Origin: Streptomyces atroolivaceus
GTDB lineage: Bacteria; Actinomycetota; Actinomycetes; Streptomycetales; Streptomycetaceae
DNA length: 64,000 nucleotides
Assembly (NCBI RefSeq): GCF_000717025.1
Contig: NZ_JNXG01000006.1
Coordinates: 1-64,000 of the forward strand
Reading direction: 5' to 3'
Shown: piece by piece, positions 54,324-63,449 of the stretch
Layout: every line of letters starts with the position of its first letter
Position numbering within the stretch: position 1 is the first letter of the stretch
Made by a program: the position numbers and the translations under genes
Notes under the pieces: model-generated
Told to the model about the DNA's origin: nothing
Database searches by the model: none
What the model saw: only the letters and a program-made list of their open reading frames with translations

Positions 54324-55238
54324 ATGGAACAGATCACGCTCGGCAACGTCTCCATCACCCGCGTCTGGGAATATTACGGGTCCGTCGAAATGGAGCCCCA
54401 CGCCTTCTTCCCGGAAAGCTCGCAGGAAGTCTGGAAGGACGGCGTCCACTGGCTGGCCCCGCATTTCCTGGACACCGAGACCAACATCGTGAATTCCGCG
54501 ATCCAGACCTGGCTGCTGCGCAGCGGAGGCAAGACCATCCTCGTCGACACCGGTGTGGGCAACCACAAGGAGCGCCCGTACGCGCCGGTCTGGAGCCACC
54601 TGGAGACGGACTTCCTGGCCAACCTCGCCCGGGCAGGTGTCCAGCCCGAGGACGTGGACATCGTGATCAACACGCATCTGCACATCGATCACGTCGGCTG
54701 GAACACGTACCTGGACGGGCGGAGTTGGGTTCCCACCTTTACCAACGCCACCTATCTGATGCCGAAGGACGACTTCGACTTCTGGAACCCGGCAAACGGC
54801 CACGAGCCGCTGCCCGGCCGCGGCAACCAGAACGTCTTCGAGGACAGCGTGGCCCCGGTGCACCAGGCCGGCCAGACGCTGCTGTGGGAGAACAGCCATC
54901 AAATCGACGCCGACCTGCGCCTGGACGCGGCTCCCGGGCACACCCCCGGCTCCTCCGTGCTGACCCTCAGCTCCGGGACGGACCGCGCGGTGTTCGTCGG
55001 TGACCTGCTGCACAACCCGGTGCAGATCGTCGAGCCGGATGCCAACAGCTGTTTCTGCGAGGACCCGGCGGGCGCCCGCGCCACCCGCCGCAAGGTGCTG
55101 GGCTGGGCGGCCGACAACAACGCGCTCCTGATCCCCGCGCACCTGGGTGGTCACGGTGCCGCCGAAATCGCGCGTAACGGCAACACGTTCGACATCAAGG
55201 GCTGGGCGCCCTTCGCCCCGTACTCCGAGCAGGGCTGA
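54324..55238 (+). CDS. Metallo-beta-lactamase-fold hydrolase
   Basis: The 304-residue protein has the MBL signature NTHLHIDHVGWN (116-127: His118, His120, Asp122, His123), His206 (AAPGHTPGSS), Asp227 (VFVGDLLH) and a C-terminal His (IPAHLGGHG). That is a complete dinuclear zinc site. Size and spacing resemble AHL-lactonase/methyl-parathion-hydrolase-type members that open lactones or esters. The ATG at 54324 has a CAAGGAAA site; an earlier in-frame start at 54255 lacks one. It heads an operon with a carboxylesterase and a RidA protein. Confidence 0.82.
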   Translation: MEQITLGNVSITRVWEYYGSVEMEPHAFFPESSQEVWKDGVHWLAPHFLDTETNIVNSAIQTWLLRSGGKTILVDTGVGNHKERPYAPVWSHLETDFLANLARAGVQPEDVDIVINTHLHIDHVGWNTYLDGRSWVPTFTNATYLMPKDDFDFWNPANGHEPLPGRGNQNVFEDSVAPVHQAGQTLLWENSHQIDADLRLDAAPGHTPGSSVLTLSSGTDRAVFVGDLLHNPVQIVEPDANSCFCEDPAGARATRRKVLGWAADNNALLIPAHLGGHGAAEIARNGNTFDIKGWAPFAPYSEQG

Positions 55239-55258
55239 CGCCCCGGAAAGGCATAACT

Positions 55259-56752
55259 GTGAGCCACGAACCTGAGCCCGTCGTCACCACCGCACAGGGA
55301 GCCGTCCGCGGTCTCCGTCAGGACGACGGCACCGCCGCCTTCCTGAACATCCCCTACGCCGCTCCTTCGATGGGCGCCGGCCGGTTCGCCCCGCCGCAGC
55401 CGCACGAGCCCTGGGACGGCATACGGGACGCCACCGTGCCCGGCCCCAACGCCCCGCAGTCCGAGCGGAAGCTCGGCAGCATCGACATGGCCCCCTACTT
55501 CGGCGCCGGCTGGAGCCGTGGCAAGGACTACCTCACCGTCAACGTCTTCCAGCCCACCACCGCGGACAGCGGCCTGCCCGTGATGGTGTTCGTCCACGGC
55601 GGCGGGTTCGTCGCCGGATCGACGCGGTCCGCGCTGTACGACGGTTCCGCCTTCGCCCGCGACGGCGTCGTCCTGGTCACACTCAACTACCGGCTGGGCA
55701 TCGCCGGGTTCCTCGACATCCCCGGGGCGCCCGCCAACCGCGGCCTGCTCGATGTCGTCGCGGCGCTGCGCTGGGTGCGGGAGAACATCGCCGCCTTCGG
55801 CGGTGACCCGCACCACGTCACCCTCTTCGGCCAGTCAGCCGGCGCGACCGTCGTCGGCGGCATCCTCGCCACCCCTGAGGCCGCGGGCCTGTTCCGCCGC
55901 GCGATCGTGCAGAGCGGCAGCGGTCTGGGGGCGTTCACCTCCGAGCAGGCCGCCCGTGTCACCAAGGCCGCGGCCGAGGAACTGGGCATCGAGCCACACG
56001 CCGACGCCTTCGCGGACATCTCCGACGAGCGCCTGGTGGAGGCCGCCTCCCGGCTCGCGGGCATCGACCTGCAGACCGAGACACACCACGATCCGCTGAT
56101 CGGCCTCAGCCCTTTCAGCCTGGTGCTCGACACACAGCCTGCCGTCTCCGTCGGCGCCGGCCTGAGCGCTGATGTCGACCTGCTCATCGGGACCAACACC
56201 GAGGAGGGAAACCTCTACCTGGTCCCGGTGGACAAGTACGCCACCTCGACCGCCGACGATGTCGACGATACGGCGGCGCGCTCGCACCCGAAGCCCGCGC
56301 AGCTCGTGGAGACGTACCGCACCACCCGCCCCGAGGCGTCCTTCGGTGAGCTGCGGTCGGCCATCATGGGCGACGCGCTGTTCGGAGCGGGCAGCTGGGC
56401 CCTGGTCGGCGCACATGCCGCCCACCCCCAGTCCGCCACGTACAGCTACGAGTTCGCCTGGCGCTCCCAGGCCCTGAGCGGAGACCTCGGCGCCACCCAC
56501 ACGATGGAACTCCCCTTCGTCTTCGGCATCGCCGAACTTCCGCAGTTGGCGGGTGAGGGCGCCCTGCTCGGCCCCGACAAGCCCCCCGCGGACCTCGCCA
56601 CCCGCACGCACGAGGCCTGGATCCGCTTCGCCAGAACCGGCAACCCCGGCTGGGACCAGTACGACACCACACGCCGGACCACGATGCACATCGAGGCCGA
56701 GTGGACCCAGGTCGACGACCCCCGCAGCCAGGAACGACAGGCCTGGGCCTGA
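55259..56752 (+). CDS. Type B carboxylesterase/lipase
   Basis: This 497-residue alpha/beta hydrolase has the oxyanion motif HGGGF (113-117), the nucleophile elbow GQSAGA (Ser193), an acidic residue candidate in LIGTNTEEGN and the His block THTMELPFVFG. This is the full catalytic triad of the carboxylesterase type B family. No signal peptide is seen, so it is probably cytoplasmic. The GTG start follows the MBL stop by 20 bases, so they are co-transcribed. The pair suggests sequential ester/lactone cleavage of one xenobiotic or metabolite. Confidence 0.85.
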   Translation: MSHEPEPVVTTAQGAVRGLRQDDGTAAFLNIPYAAPSMGAGRFAPPQPHEPWDGIRDATVPGPNAPQSERKLGSIDMAPYFGAGWSRGKDYLTVNVFQPTTADSGLPVMVFVHGGGFVAGSTRSALYDGSAFARDGVVLVTLNYRLGIAGFLDIPGAPANRGLLDVVAALRWVRENIAAFGGDPHHVTLFGQSAGATVVGGILATPEAAGLFRRAIVQSGSGLGAFTSEQAARVTKAAAEELGIEPHADAFADISDERLVEAASRLAGIDLQTETHHDPLIGLSPFSLVLDTQPAVSVGAGLSADVDLLIGTNTEEGNLYLVPVDKYATSTADDVDDTAARSHPKPAQLVETYRTTRPEASFGELRSAIMGDALFGAGSWALVGAHAAHPQSATYSYEFAWRSQALSGDLGATHTMELPFVFGIAELPQLAGEGALLGPDKPPADLATRTHEAWIRFARTGNPGWDQYDTTRRTTMHIEAEWTQVDDPRSQERQAWA

Positions 56753-56798
56753 CCCCGTCGCACAGATCGCTCCGTGCGCCCTCCGTCGAGGACACACC

Positions 56799-57179
56799 AT
56801 GAAAACCGTCGTCACCACCGACAACGCACCCACTCCGGCAGCCCCGCTGTCCCAGGGCATCCGCAAGGGCCCGATCCTTCAGGTCTCCGGGCAACTCCCG
56901 TTCGACCCGGCCACCGGCGCGGTCGTCGGCACCACGGTCGCCGAGCAGACCACGCAGACCCTGCGCAACGTCACCGCCGTACTCGAGGCGGCCGGCGCCG
57001 GACCGAAGGACGTCGTGATGCTCCGCGCTTACCTCACCGACGCCGCCCACCTGCCCGAGCTGAACGAGGCGTACGCGGCGGCCGTTGGCGAACCGTTCCC
57101 CGCCCACACCACCGTCTACATGCAGCTCCTTCCGGGACTGCTCGGGGAGATCGACGAACTGGCAGTCCTGGACGACTGA
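56799..57179 (+). CDS. RidA/YjgF-family protein
   Basis: The 126-residue chorismate-mutase-like fold protein has conserved LQVSGQLPFDPATGAVVG (about residues 28-45), the LRNVTAVLEAAGAGPKDVV helix and a late strand with VGEPFPAHTTVYMQLLP. The canonical Arg of imine-hydrolysing RidA (usually in RxxVEV) is replaced by TTVYMQL, so it belongs to a Rid subfamily with another function. It is the third gene of the MBL-esterase operon, 46 bases after the esterase. A hairpin lies 90 bases downstream. Confidence 0.78.
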   Translation: MKTVVTTDNAPTPAAPLSQGIRKGPILQVSGQLPFDPATGAVVGTTVAEQTTQTLRNVTAVLEAAGAGPKDVVMLRAYLTDAAHLPELNEAYAAAVGEPFPAHTTVYMQLLPGLLGEIDELAVLDD

Positions 57180-57269
57180 CTCGGCTACCCGGTAAGGGCC
57201 ATGTTGCGTTCTGCCGTAGGGCCGGGATGGGGCTCGGACCTCGTCGCACCCCAGGCGCGCCAAGGGAAA

Positions 57270-57300
57270 ACCGCGATTGCGCAGATTGCGCAATCGCGGT
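57270..57300. terminator. 13-bp hairpin between convergent units
   Basis: ACCGCGATTGCGC (57270-57282), a five-base loop and the exact complement (57288-57300). It can serve the rightward RidA operon and the leftward genes that end at 57331. Confidence 0.75.
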
Positions 57301-57330
57301 CAGGGCACTTCAGGCAGCAAGATTCGCGGC

Positions 57331-57770
57331 TCAGGTCCGGGCGCGCGCGGCGACCTTGGTGGCCAGCCGCTCAGCCTCCGGGAGGAACTTGTCCGCTGCC
57401 TCACGAGTCTCTCCCTTGGCGAGGGTGATCTTCGCCTGAGCGAGAGCCTTGTACGCTGCGGTGAGCTGGTCACCGCCTTGTGCATTTCCGCGACGGCGGG
57501 ATGCGCAGAATCGGTACTGGTGGCAGGGGAGGGTTCCGACTGCTTGGCCGCGATCTCGCGGGCGAAGGCGGTCAGCTCGTCGGGAGTGAGCTTGTCGTCT
57601 GCCTCGCCGGCCGCGTCCTTGATCGTCTCGTCTACGCTCACGAGATCGGTTTCTGGCACACCGTCCGTGAAGCGTGCACCGTGCGTGACGGTCAAGGGCC
57701 GCTCTGACCGTCCGAAGAGCTGGTGCTCCGACTGGAGGATCTGCTGTTCCTCGCGCTCGTGGCGGGAGGG
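57331..57770 (-). pseudogene. Hypothetical helical protein, one frameshift
   Basis: One frame gives EREEQQILQSEHQLFGRSER ... DDKLTPDELTAFAREIAAKQ, a soluble helical domain. Near 57470 the sequence continues in another frame as QLTAAYKALAQAKITLAKGE, then ADKFLPEAERLATKV, stopping at 57331. No clear start is seen; it follows the CchlQ-like gene closely and may use a start within that gene's end. Family not recognised. Confidence 0.4.
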
Positions 57771-57771
57771 C

Positions 57772-58332
57772 TCAGGGCTGCTCGGGCGCCGTGTCCGCCC
57801 CTCGGTGCCCGCAGTGCGGGCAGCGCTCGCGGCCGTCCCACGCGGACCAGCCGAAGTCGGTCGGAGTGAGGGCGGGGCCCTCCAACTCATTGCGGACGGC
57901 CTCACGGTAGGCCCATACGGCGTCCAGGTAGGGGTGGTAGATGTCGTGGAATGCGGGGGTCGAGATGCCGGCACCCGCGGCGACAGTCTTCCGCAGTGCG
58001 CGAAGGTGTTCGAACATGGTCTGGCCCGTGCCCGCGATCTGGGCGCTGGCGTCGAGGAAAAGACGCTCGCGCACCTCGTAAATGCGGGCGTCCGTCAGAG
58101 CCAGGCGGCTTGCTTCCTCCAAGTCGGTCGCCTCGGTGCCGCTTTGCGCAAGGCGGCGCAGTTCGGTGTGGGCCGCGCCCGCCGCCGCGATGAACTCCGT
58201 GTAGACGTCCCGGCGGCGCGCCTGAAGGCCGCGGCGGTGTTCCTGACGGGTGCGCAGGCGGTCGGCCAGCACCGTGCCCGCTATCGCGATCAGACCGCCG
58301 CCCAGTGTGGCGATCAGCGTCCCCCACTCCAT
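57772..58332 (-). CDS. CchlQ-like membrane-anchored protein
   Basis: The 186-residue protein has an N-terminal membrane helix (WGTLIATLGGGLIAIAGTVL, residues 3-22) and a long helical cytosolic domain (DVYTEFIAAAGAAHTELRRL; ARIYEVRERLFLDASAQIAG) with a C-terminal CPHCGHRG pair. It matches the streptomycete CchlQ group, small anchored proteins of unknown function. The ATG at 58332 is the natural start because the helix begins there. A broken helical protein gene follows on the same strand. Confidence 0.65.
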   Translation of the reverse strand: MEWGTLIATLGGGLIAIAGTVLADRLRTRQEHRRGLQARRRDVYTEFIAAAGAAHTELRRLAQSGTEATDLEEASRLALTDARIYEVRERLFLDASAQIAGTGQTMFEHLRALRKTVAAGAGISTPAFHDIYHPYLDAVWAYREAVRNELEGPALTPTDFGWSAWDGRERCPHCGHRGADTAPEQP

Positions 58333-58599
58333 GACGTGTCCCCCAGTCGTTGTTCCGGAAGGGCGTGCCCCCGCGCCACCCCATCCACCAGATCATGCCC
58401 GACGGCCAGGGACGACCGAGTACGCTTCGGCTGTTCGGCCGGGCCAGCTCCGTCACTGACTTCACACTCAGTCAGCCCTCCACGGGCAGTGAGCCGGAAC
58501 CGAAACCGAACAAAATCGCCACGCGGCTCTTCCGGACGAGCACAAGGCGTACCAGGAGCGGAGCGTGCGGGCCGCGGAGAGCGGCGGCGTCCCTGCGAC

Positions 58600-58800
58600 C
58601 ACGAGGTTCGGACGAGCGTGGGGCAGGGGTGGCAGACCGCCGTCACCTGGCTGAACCGACGAGCAGAAGCGGCTGTCCACCGACTCCGCCGGGAGTGCCT
58701 GGCCCTGTCGAAGACCGTGGCGATGCGTACGTTCTGGCATTGGCTCTCCGGGGAGAGTCTGGTGCGCCGCATAGAGCTCAGGGGCGGCAACTCGCTCTGA
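58600..58800 (+). other. Coding-like remnant of unknown protein
   Basis: A frame ending at 58800 contains QTAVTWLNRRAEAAVHRLRR, then ECLALSKTVAMRTFWHWLSG. It has proper codon use but no start or recognised family. It looks like the C-terminal end of a plasmid-type gene. Confidence 0.3.
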
Positions 58801-59480
58801 GACCGTTTCCGCGGATGAGGTCACGGCTACCACCTGACCTGGCGCTGCACATCTTCGATCTCCATCCAGCTGCCGTGCCTGCACGATCGGGAAGGGCTGC
58901 CCAGACTGTCGCCGAGCCGGTGCCGACTCCTGCGTCGCGGAATGAGTCCCTGGTGGTCTTACGTTCACAAATGCGGTCGCTCACCCCCCAGGGGTGCTCA
59001 AGCGGGATACCCCGGTGCCAAGTTCGGGAGAAGTCTGCGGTCACGGAGGGGGTGGCACACCCATGGCGGCAGTGTGCGCGGGCGCACTACAGCCCAGCAC
59101 ATTCGAATGCGTGTGCCCGTCAGCGGTCCACTCCCCGCAGCCGTCACCGTCGCACCGTCGGGCCAGGTTGGCCTCCTCGTCCAGCCGAGCGTGGAGGAAC
59201 GTCACGAGGGCTTGACTCATGGGGTCATCCGCAATTTGTCAGTCGGCCCGGGAGGGCCGGGTGTGGCTGATGGGGTCTTGCCTTCAGTGGCTTGCCAGGA
59301 GTGGCCGCCCGGCTCTCCTGGGCGCCCTGGCTGCTGATTGAGATGTGCGCTTCGGTCGCCTCGGTCTTGCCGGAAATTGGGGCTGAACAACACTTGCCGG
59401 CCCACGCCGCCGCCGTCACTGCCGCCCTGGCACGGGCACTGGGCCTGGCGCCCACACAACGGCCAGCTTCCTGACCCACC
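58801..59480. other. Stretch with little support for genes
   Basis: The only coding-like piece is at about 59320-59474 on the plus strand (LLIEMCASVASVLPEIGAEQ, HAAAVTAALARALGL), lacking a start. The rest shows nothing recognisable. Confidence 0.4.
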
Positions 59481-60045
59481 GAGCGCACGTGCACGACGCC
59501 CGTCTCCCCCTCCGCCGTCGGCACAGGGCGCTGCGGACCTGCATCGCCCTCTTTGCTCCGTACGGCTTCCGGGCGACGTACCACCACCTCACGGCTCAGC
59601 GCCGCGATCCCACGGCGGCTGGAGGCGGGCCCGGACGCGCTGGTGCGGACGGTGGAGGAACTGCATGAGGCGCGGGTGCTGTGGCTCGCGCGAGCGGAGG
59701 AGTACGCCGCGCAACGCCGGGCGGAGAAGCGGGCGGGGCGGCGGGCTGTAGTGAAAACCCGCGACCGTGGTGGCTGCGGAGCTGGTGGGAGGGCCCGAAC
59801 CGCGCCTGGTACGAAGACCCGTTTCGCCATCCATCGCTGCGGCTGCCTGAGTACGTCCGGCGACAGAATGCGATTCCGGACGGCGCCGGCCTCCTCGGCT
59901 GCCCCGCCTGCGGGGACGAAAGACCACTGGTGTCGGACTCGACCGGGCACGGCTGGGTGGAGCTGTGCCGTGGGTGCGCGTGGGTGCTGGCGCCATGTCC
60001 GTGCGGGCAGCGGCGCCGGTTCGTCCCGGAGACGCCGTTCAACTC
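59480..60045 (+). pseudogene. Zinc-ribbon plasmid-type protein, frameshifted
   Basis: The N-terminal part (TVEELHEARVLWLARAEEYA, AQRRAEKRAGRR) is in one frame. Near 59750 the rest continues in another frame: PRPWWLRSWWEGPNRAWYED, then LPEYVRRQNAIPDGAG and a double Cys ribbon CPACGDERPL ... LCRGCAWVLAPCPCGQRRRF. It is of the same Cys-x-x-Cys style as the 15860-17269 pseudogene but a different family. Its end overlaps the convergent TetR gene. Confidence 0.45.
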
Positions 60046-60767
60046 TCGGCCGTTGATGGGAGGGCCGCGGCGATGCAGTCGAGGACGCGCTGGAGCCCGT
60101 GCCGGAACTCGTCTTCGCGGCTCAAGTGCGGCTGGCGCGCCTCCATCACGATCTTGGTGAAGATCGGGTACTCCCCGCTCTTCACCAGCCGGTCAACGTA
60201 CGGGTGGCTCCGCTCCATCCATTCCGACTCGCTGAGCCCGCTGCGGCGGACTTCCATGGCCGCGCTGATCTCCTCACGGACGGTGCCCTCGACGTAGCTG
60301 TTCAGCAGGGCCACGAGGCCGAGGTTCTCGTCGATGGGGACGAAGGCGTCGAGCACCCCCATCAGCCGTTCGACCAAAAGCAGTTGGTTGGGGCCGAAGC
60401 TGGGGAGGGAGCGCTGCACGGTGGCGATCCATGGGTGCCTGATCCACATGTTCCGCAGCCCGTCGGCGTAGCGGGTCAGGTCGGCGCGCCAGTCGCCCGA
60501 GGGCAGGTCAGTGACGTCGATCTCGCCCATCACCTGGTCGGCCATGAGTTCAATCAGGTTCTCGCGGCTCGGGACGTACCGGTAGAGGGACATCACGCCG
60601 GCACCGATCTCAGCGGCGATACGCCGCATGGTGGCGGCCTCCAGCCCCTCGGCGTCGGCGATCCGGACGGCCGCCTCGGTGATCTTCGCGCGGCTGTGGA
60701 CCGGCGTCGGCCCGTAGGCCGCGCGCTCGGGCCGCATCCAGATGTTCACGTACTCGGCGTCGGTCAC
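60039..60767 (-). CDS. TetR-family regulator of the ABC exporter
   Basis: From a GTG at 60767, placed by a perfect AAGGAGGT site 6-7 bases away, the product is 242 residues. The HTH spans about 30-75 (ITEAAVRIADAEGLEAATMR, AEIGAGVMSLYRYVPSRENL) and a TetR_C-type ligand domain follows (WIRHPWIATVQRS). It is divergent from the exporter genes, with two GTAC-N3-GTAC motifs in the 86-base gap. It most likely represses both directions until drug binds. Confidence 0.85.
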   Translation of the reverse strand: MTDAEYVNIWMRPERAAYGPTPVHSRAKITEAAVRIADAEGLEAATMRRIAAEIGAGVMSLYRYVPSRENLIELMADQVMGEIDVTDLPSGDWRADLTRYADGLRNMWIRHPWIATVQRSLPSFGPNQLLLVERLMGVLDAFVPIDENLGLVALLNSYVEGTVREEISAAMEVRRSGLSESEWMERSHPYVDRLVKSGEYPIFTKIVMEARQPHLSREDEFRHGLQRVLDCIAAALPSTAES

Positions 60768-60787
60768 CGTTCCACCTCCTTGGTTGC

Positions 60788-60844
60788 GTACATAGTACCC
60801 AGTCATTTAGCGTGTCCATCAAGACCGCGTACAAGGTACCCAGT
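60788..60844. promoter_or_regulatory. Two direct operator-like repeats in the divergent promoter
   Basis: GTACATAGTACCCAGT (60788-60803) and GTACAAGGTACCCAGT (60829-60844) agree at 14 of 16 positions. Each contains GTAC-N3-GTAC and the starts are 41 bases apart, about four helical turns. They lie between the TetR and ABC genes and probably bind the TetR protein. Confidence 0.55.
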
Positions 60845-60853
60845 GGAGGGGTT

Positions 60854-61795
60854 ATGCCTGATCCGATCGTGGTCACCGAAGGGCTGCACAAGTCCTTCGG
60901 CGACACCCACGCCCTGCGAGGTCTGGACCTGAGCGTCCCGAGAGGAACGGTCTGTGGCGTGCTGGGGCCGAACGGCGCGGGCAAGACGACCGCAGTGCGC
61001 ATCCTGGCGACCTTGTCCGTTCCCGATGCCGGGCACGCCCGCATCGCCGGACACGACGTCGTCCGCGAGGCCGGCAAGGTGCGCGCCAGGATCGGGCTCG
61101 CGGGACAGCACGCCGCCGTGGACGAGAAGCTCACCGGCCGCGGCAACCTGCGCATGTTCGGGCGCCTCTCCCACCTGTCCCGGCGCGACGCGCGCCGGCG
61201 GGCCGACGAGCTGCTCGAACGCTTCGACCTGATGGACGCTGCCGACCGGCAGGTCGTCGGCTACTCCGGCGGCATGCGCCGCCGCCTTGACCTGATCACC
61301 AGTCTCATCCTGCGCCCCAAGGTGCTCTTCCTGGACGAGCCGACCACCGGCCTGGATCCGCGCAGCCGCGGCGAGATCTGGGACAGCATCCGCGAGCTGG
61401 TGGCGGACGGCACCACGGTGCTGCTCACCACCCAGTACCTGGACGAGGCCGACCAGCTGGCCGACGACATCGCCGTCGTCGACCACGGACAGGTGATCGC
61501 CACGGGCACCCCCGACGAGCTGAAGGCCACGATTGGCGACCACCTCGACGTAGAACTCGAAGACCCCGCCGCCCTGGACACGGCGGCGACCGTGCTGAAA
61601 ACCCTGGCCGGGACCGATCCCACGGTGACCGCGGACCGGCTGAGCGTCGCCCTGCCGGGCGGCGGCTTTCGGCTCTTCGACGTCATGCGCGTGCTCGACC
61701 GGGCCGGGATAGCCGCAGCTGACGTGCGGCTGCGCCGCCCCACCCTCGACGAGGTGTTCCTGCGCCTCACCGACCGGAAGGAACTGGTCCGATGA
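60854..61795 (+). CDS. ABC transporter ATP-binding protein, DrrA family
   Basis: The 313-residue ATPase has Walker A GPNGAGKTT (38-46), the signature YSGGMRRRLDL (137-147), Walker B and switch VLFLDEPTTGLDPR (157-170), and the H-loop region (LLTTQYLDEADQL). The extended C-terminal domain (about 230-313) is the DrrA-type regulatory domain. DrrA proteins power export of anthracyclines and similar drugs with a DrrB permease. The ATG at 60854 has a GGAGGGG site; the upstream in-frame GTG has none. It overlaps the permease gene by ATGA. Confidence 0.9.
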   Translation: MPDPIVVTEGLHKSFGDTHALRGLDLSVPRGTVCGVLGPNGAGKTTAVRILATLSVPDAGHARIAGHDVVREAGKVRARIGLAGQHAAVDEKLTGRGNLRMFGRLSHLSRRDARRRADELLERFDLMDAADRQVVGYSGGMRRRLDLITSLILRPKVLFLDEPTTGLDPRSRGEIWDSIRELVADGTTVLLTTQYLDEADQLADDIAVVDHGQVIATGTPDELKATIGDHLDVELEDPAALDTAATVLKTLAGTDPTVTADRLSVALPGGGFRLFDVMRVLDRAGIAAADVRLRRPTLDEVFLRLTDRKELVR

Positions 61796-62613
61796 CCGAC
61801 CTCGCCCCGTCGCTGGGTCACCGCCTGCGGTGGACGTTCACCGACGGGCTGACTCTGGTCGGCCGTGAGCTGGGACGGCTGCGGCACGCTCCCGGTGAAC
61901 TCGTTGCGGCGCTGATCTTCCCGGCCGTCATGGTCGTGCTGTTCGGGTACGTATTCGGCAGCGCGATCCAGGTGCCGGACGGCGGCGACTACCGCGAGTA
62001 CCTCATGCCCGGCCTGTTCGCGATGGTGACCTTCTCCGCGTGGTTGGGGGTCATGACGCGGATGGCTGCCGACGCCTCCCGCGGTGTGATGGACCGGTTG
62101 CGCTCCATGCCGATGGCACGTCTGGCGGTGCCGTTCGGGCAGACCGGCGCCGACCTGCTGACCGGCCTGCTGATGCTGGCGATGATGGTGGGCACAGGCC
62201 TGCTGGTGGGCTGGCAGCCGCATCGCGGCCTGATCCCCACCGCCCAGGCGTTCCTGCTGATGATCGTGCTGCGGTACGCGCTGAGCTGGGTGGGCGTCTA
62301 TGTGGGCCTGACGGTGAAAAACGACCAGGTCGCTGACGCGCTGGTGCCGCTGGGCCTACCGTTCACGATGCTGTCGAACGCGTTCGTCCCGACGGACGGT
62401 ATGCCGGGCTGGCTGCGCTTTCTGGCCGACTGGAACCCGGTGAGCGCGCTCACCGCAGCCTCACGGGAGCTGTTCGGCAACCCGGGCGCCCTGTCCGGAG
62501 ACGTGGCCTGGCCACTGGCGCATCCGGTGACCACCGTCCTGCTCTGGTCGGCCGCGCTGCTGGTGATCTTCGTCCCACTGTCACTCCGCGCCTACATGCG
62601 CCGAGAACGCTGA
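61792..62613 (+). CDS. ABC-2 type permease, DrrB family
   Basis: The 273-residue protein has six hydrophobic segments and the ABC-2 landmark blocks LVGRELGRLRHAPGELVAAL (N-terminal), YREYLMPGLFAMVTFSAW and AFVPTDGMPGWLRFLADWNP, typical of DrrB/MtrB-type permeases. With the coupled ATPase it forms an exporter for hydrophobic compounds. The start overlaps the ATPase stop (ATGA). A 12-bp hairpin follows the stop. Confidence 0.88.
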   Translation: MTDLAPSLGHRLRWTFTDGLTLVGRELGRLRHAPGELVAALIFPAVMVVLFGYVFGSAIQVPDGGDYREYLMPGLFAMVTFSAWLGVMTRMAADASRGVMDRLRSMPMARLAVPFGQTGADLLTGLLMLAMMVGTGLLVGWQPHRGLIPTAQAFLLMIVLRYALSWVGVYVGLTVKNDQVADALVPLGLPFTMLSNAFVPTDGMPGWLRFLADWNPVSALTAASRELFGNPGALSGDVAWPLAHPVTTVLLWSAALLVIFVPLSLRAYMRRER

Positions 62614-62639
62614 ACGCTCCAGGCATCTGCCCCGCAGAC

Positions 62640-62672
62640 CGATCGCCGCTCACCGCGCCAGAGCGGCGATCG
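62640..62672. terminator. 12-bp hairpin after the exporter operon
   Basis: CGATCGCCGCTC (62640-62651), a nine-base loop and the exact complement (62661-62672), 27 bases past the permease stop. Confidence 0.75.
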
Positions 62673-62786
62673 ACGACGCCGACACCCCCGATCGATGAGA
62701 GACCGCGCACCTCATACCGCATCGAAGGACGCGGACCACCGGAATCGCGCTGCCACCGACACCAACACCAACACCATGGAGACGCT

Positions 62787-63090
62787 ATGAGCCTGTTCCG
62801 ACTCGACGCCAGCATCCTTCCCGGCACATCCGACAGCGCCGAACTCGCCGACCTCGTGGAATCGGAGTGGACCGCAGTCCACCCCGACGCGCCGGTGGTA
62901 CGCCGCCATCTGGGCACCGACCCGCTGCCCGCCGATGCCTGGGCACGCGCCAACACTGGCAACTTGACGCCAGAACCCGACCGCACTCCCGCCCAGCGTG
63001 ACGCGCTTACCCTCGCTGGGTCGCTCACTGCGGAACTCGAGGCCGCCGAGGCGGTGGTGCTCGCCGTGCCGCTCGCCTCCGCGGGCAGAA
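62787..63090 (+). pseudogene. FMN-dependent azoreductase-like flavodoxin, 5' fragment
   Basis: An ATG at 62787 with GGAGACG upstream starts a flavodoxin-fold protein of the FMN-dependent NADH-azoreductase family: MSLFRLDASILPGTSDSAEL, VRRHLGTDPLPADAW and AEAVVLAVPL. Just where the FMN-loop YNFG should follow, the similarity stops and unrelated sequence begins, so about half of the ~210-residue enzyme is lost. Confidence 0.6.
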
Positions 63091-63449
63091 CTGACGCCTT
63101 CGGCGACTGCGGACGACCCCGGCACCGTCTTCGACGATGCCCGTGTCGGCTTCACCACCTGAACGCCCCTCCTCTGGATCACGACGGGCGCTGCGACCGA
63201 CACCGCCGCGGGTATCCGGCCCGACGAACGCGTACTGGACGGTCCGCTGCGGCAATGGCGCGGCGGACCGTCCAGGTAGGACATGCGGTGGACCGGGCGG
63301 AGGGTCGACGGCTTGGACCTATCCGTGCAACTTCTTAGCCGGTCACCCGATCAGTGGCCACCCTGAAAGAGCTCAGTGGGCCTTGACCCCTGATGGTGGA
63401 CCCACGAGACGCTGGATCCTGAGGATCAGAGAACGGGCATCTCGTGTTC
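63091..63449. other. Rearranged stretch without a supported gene
   Basis: Frames continue past the azoreductase break, but nothing is recognised. Contains the junction to the IS3-type element. Confidence 0.4.
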
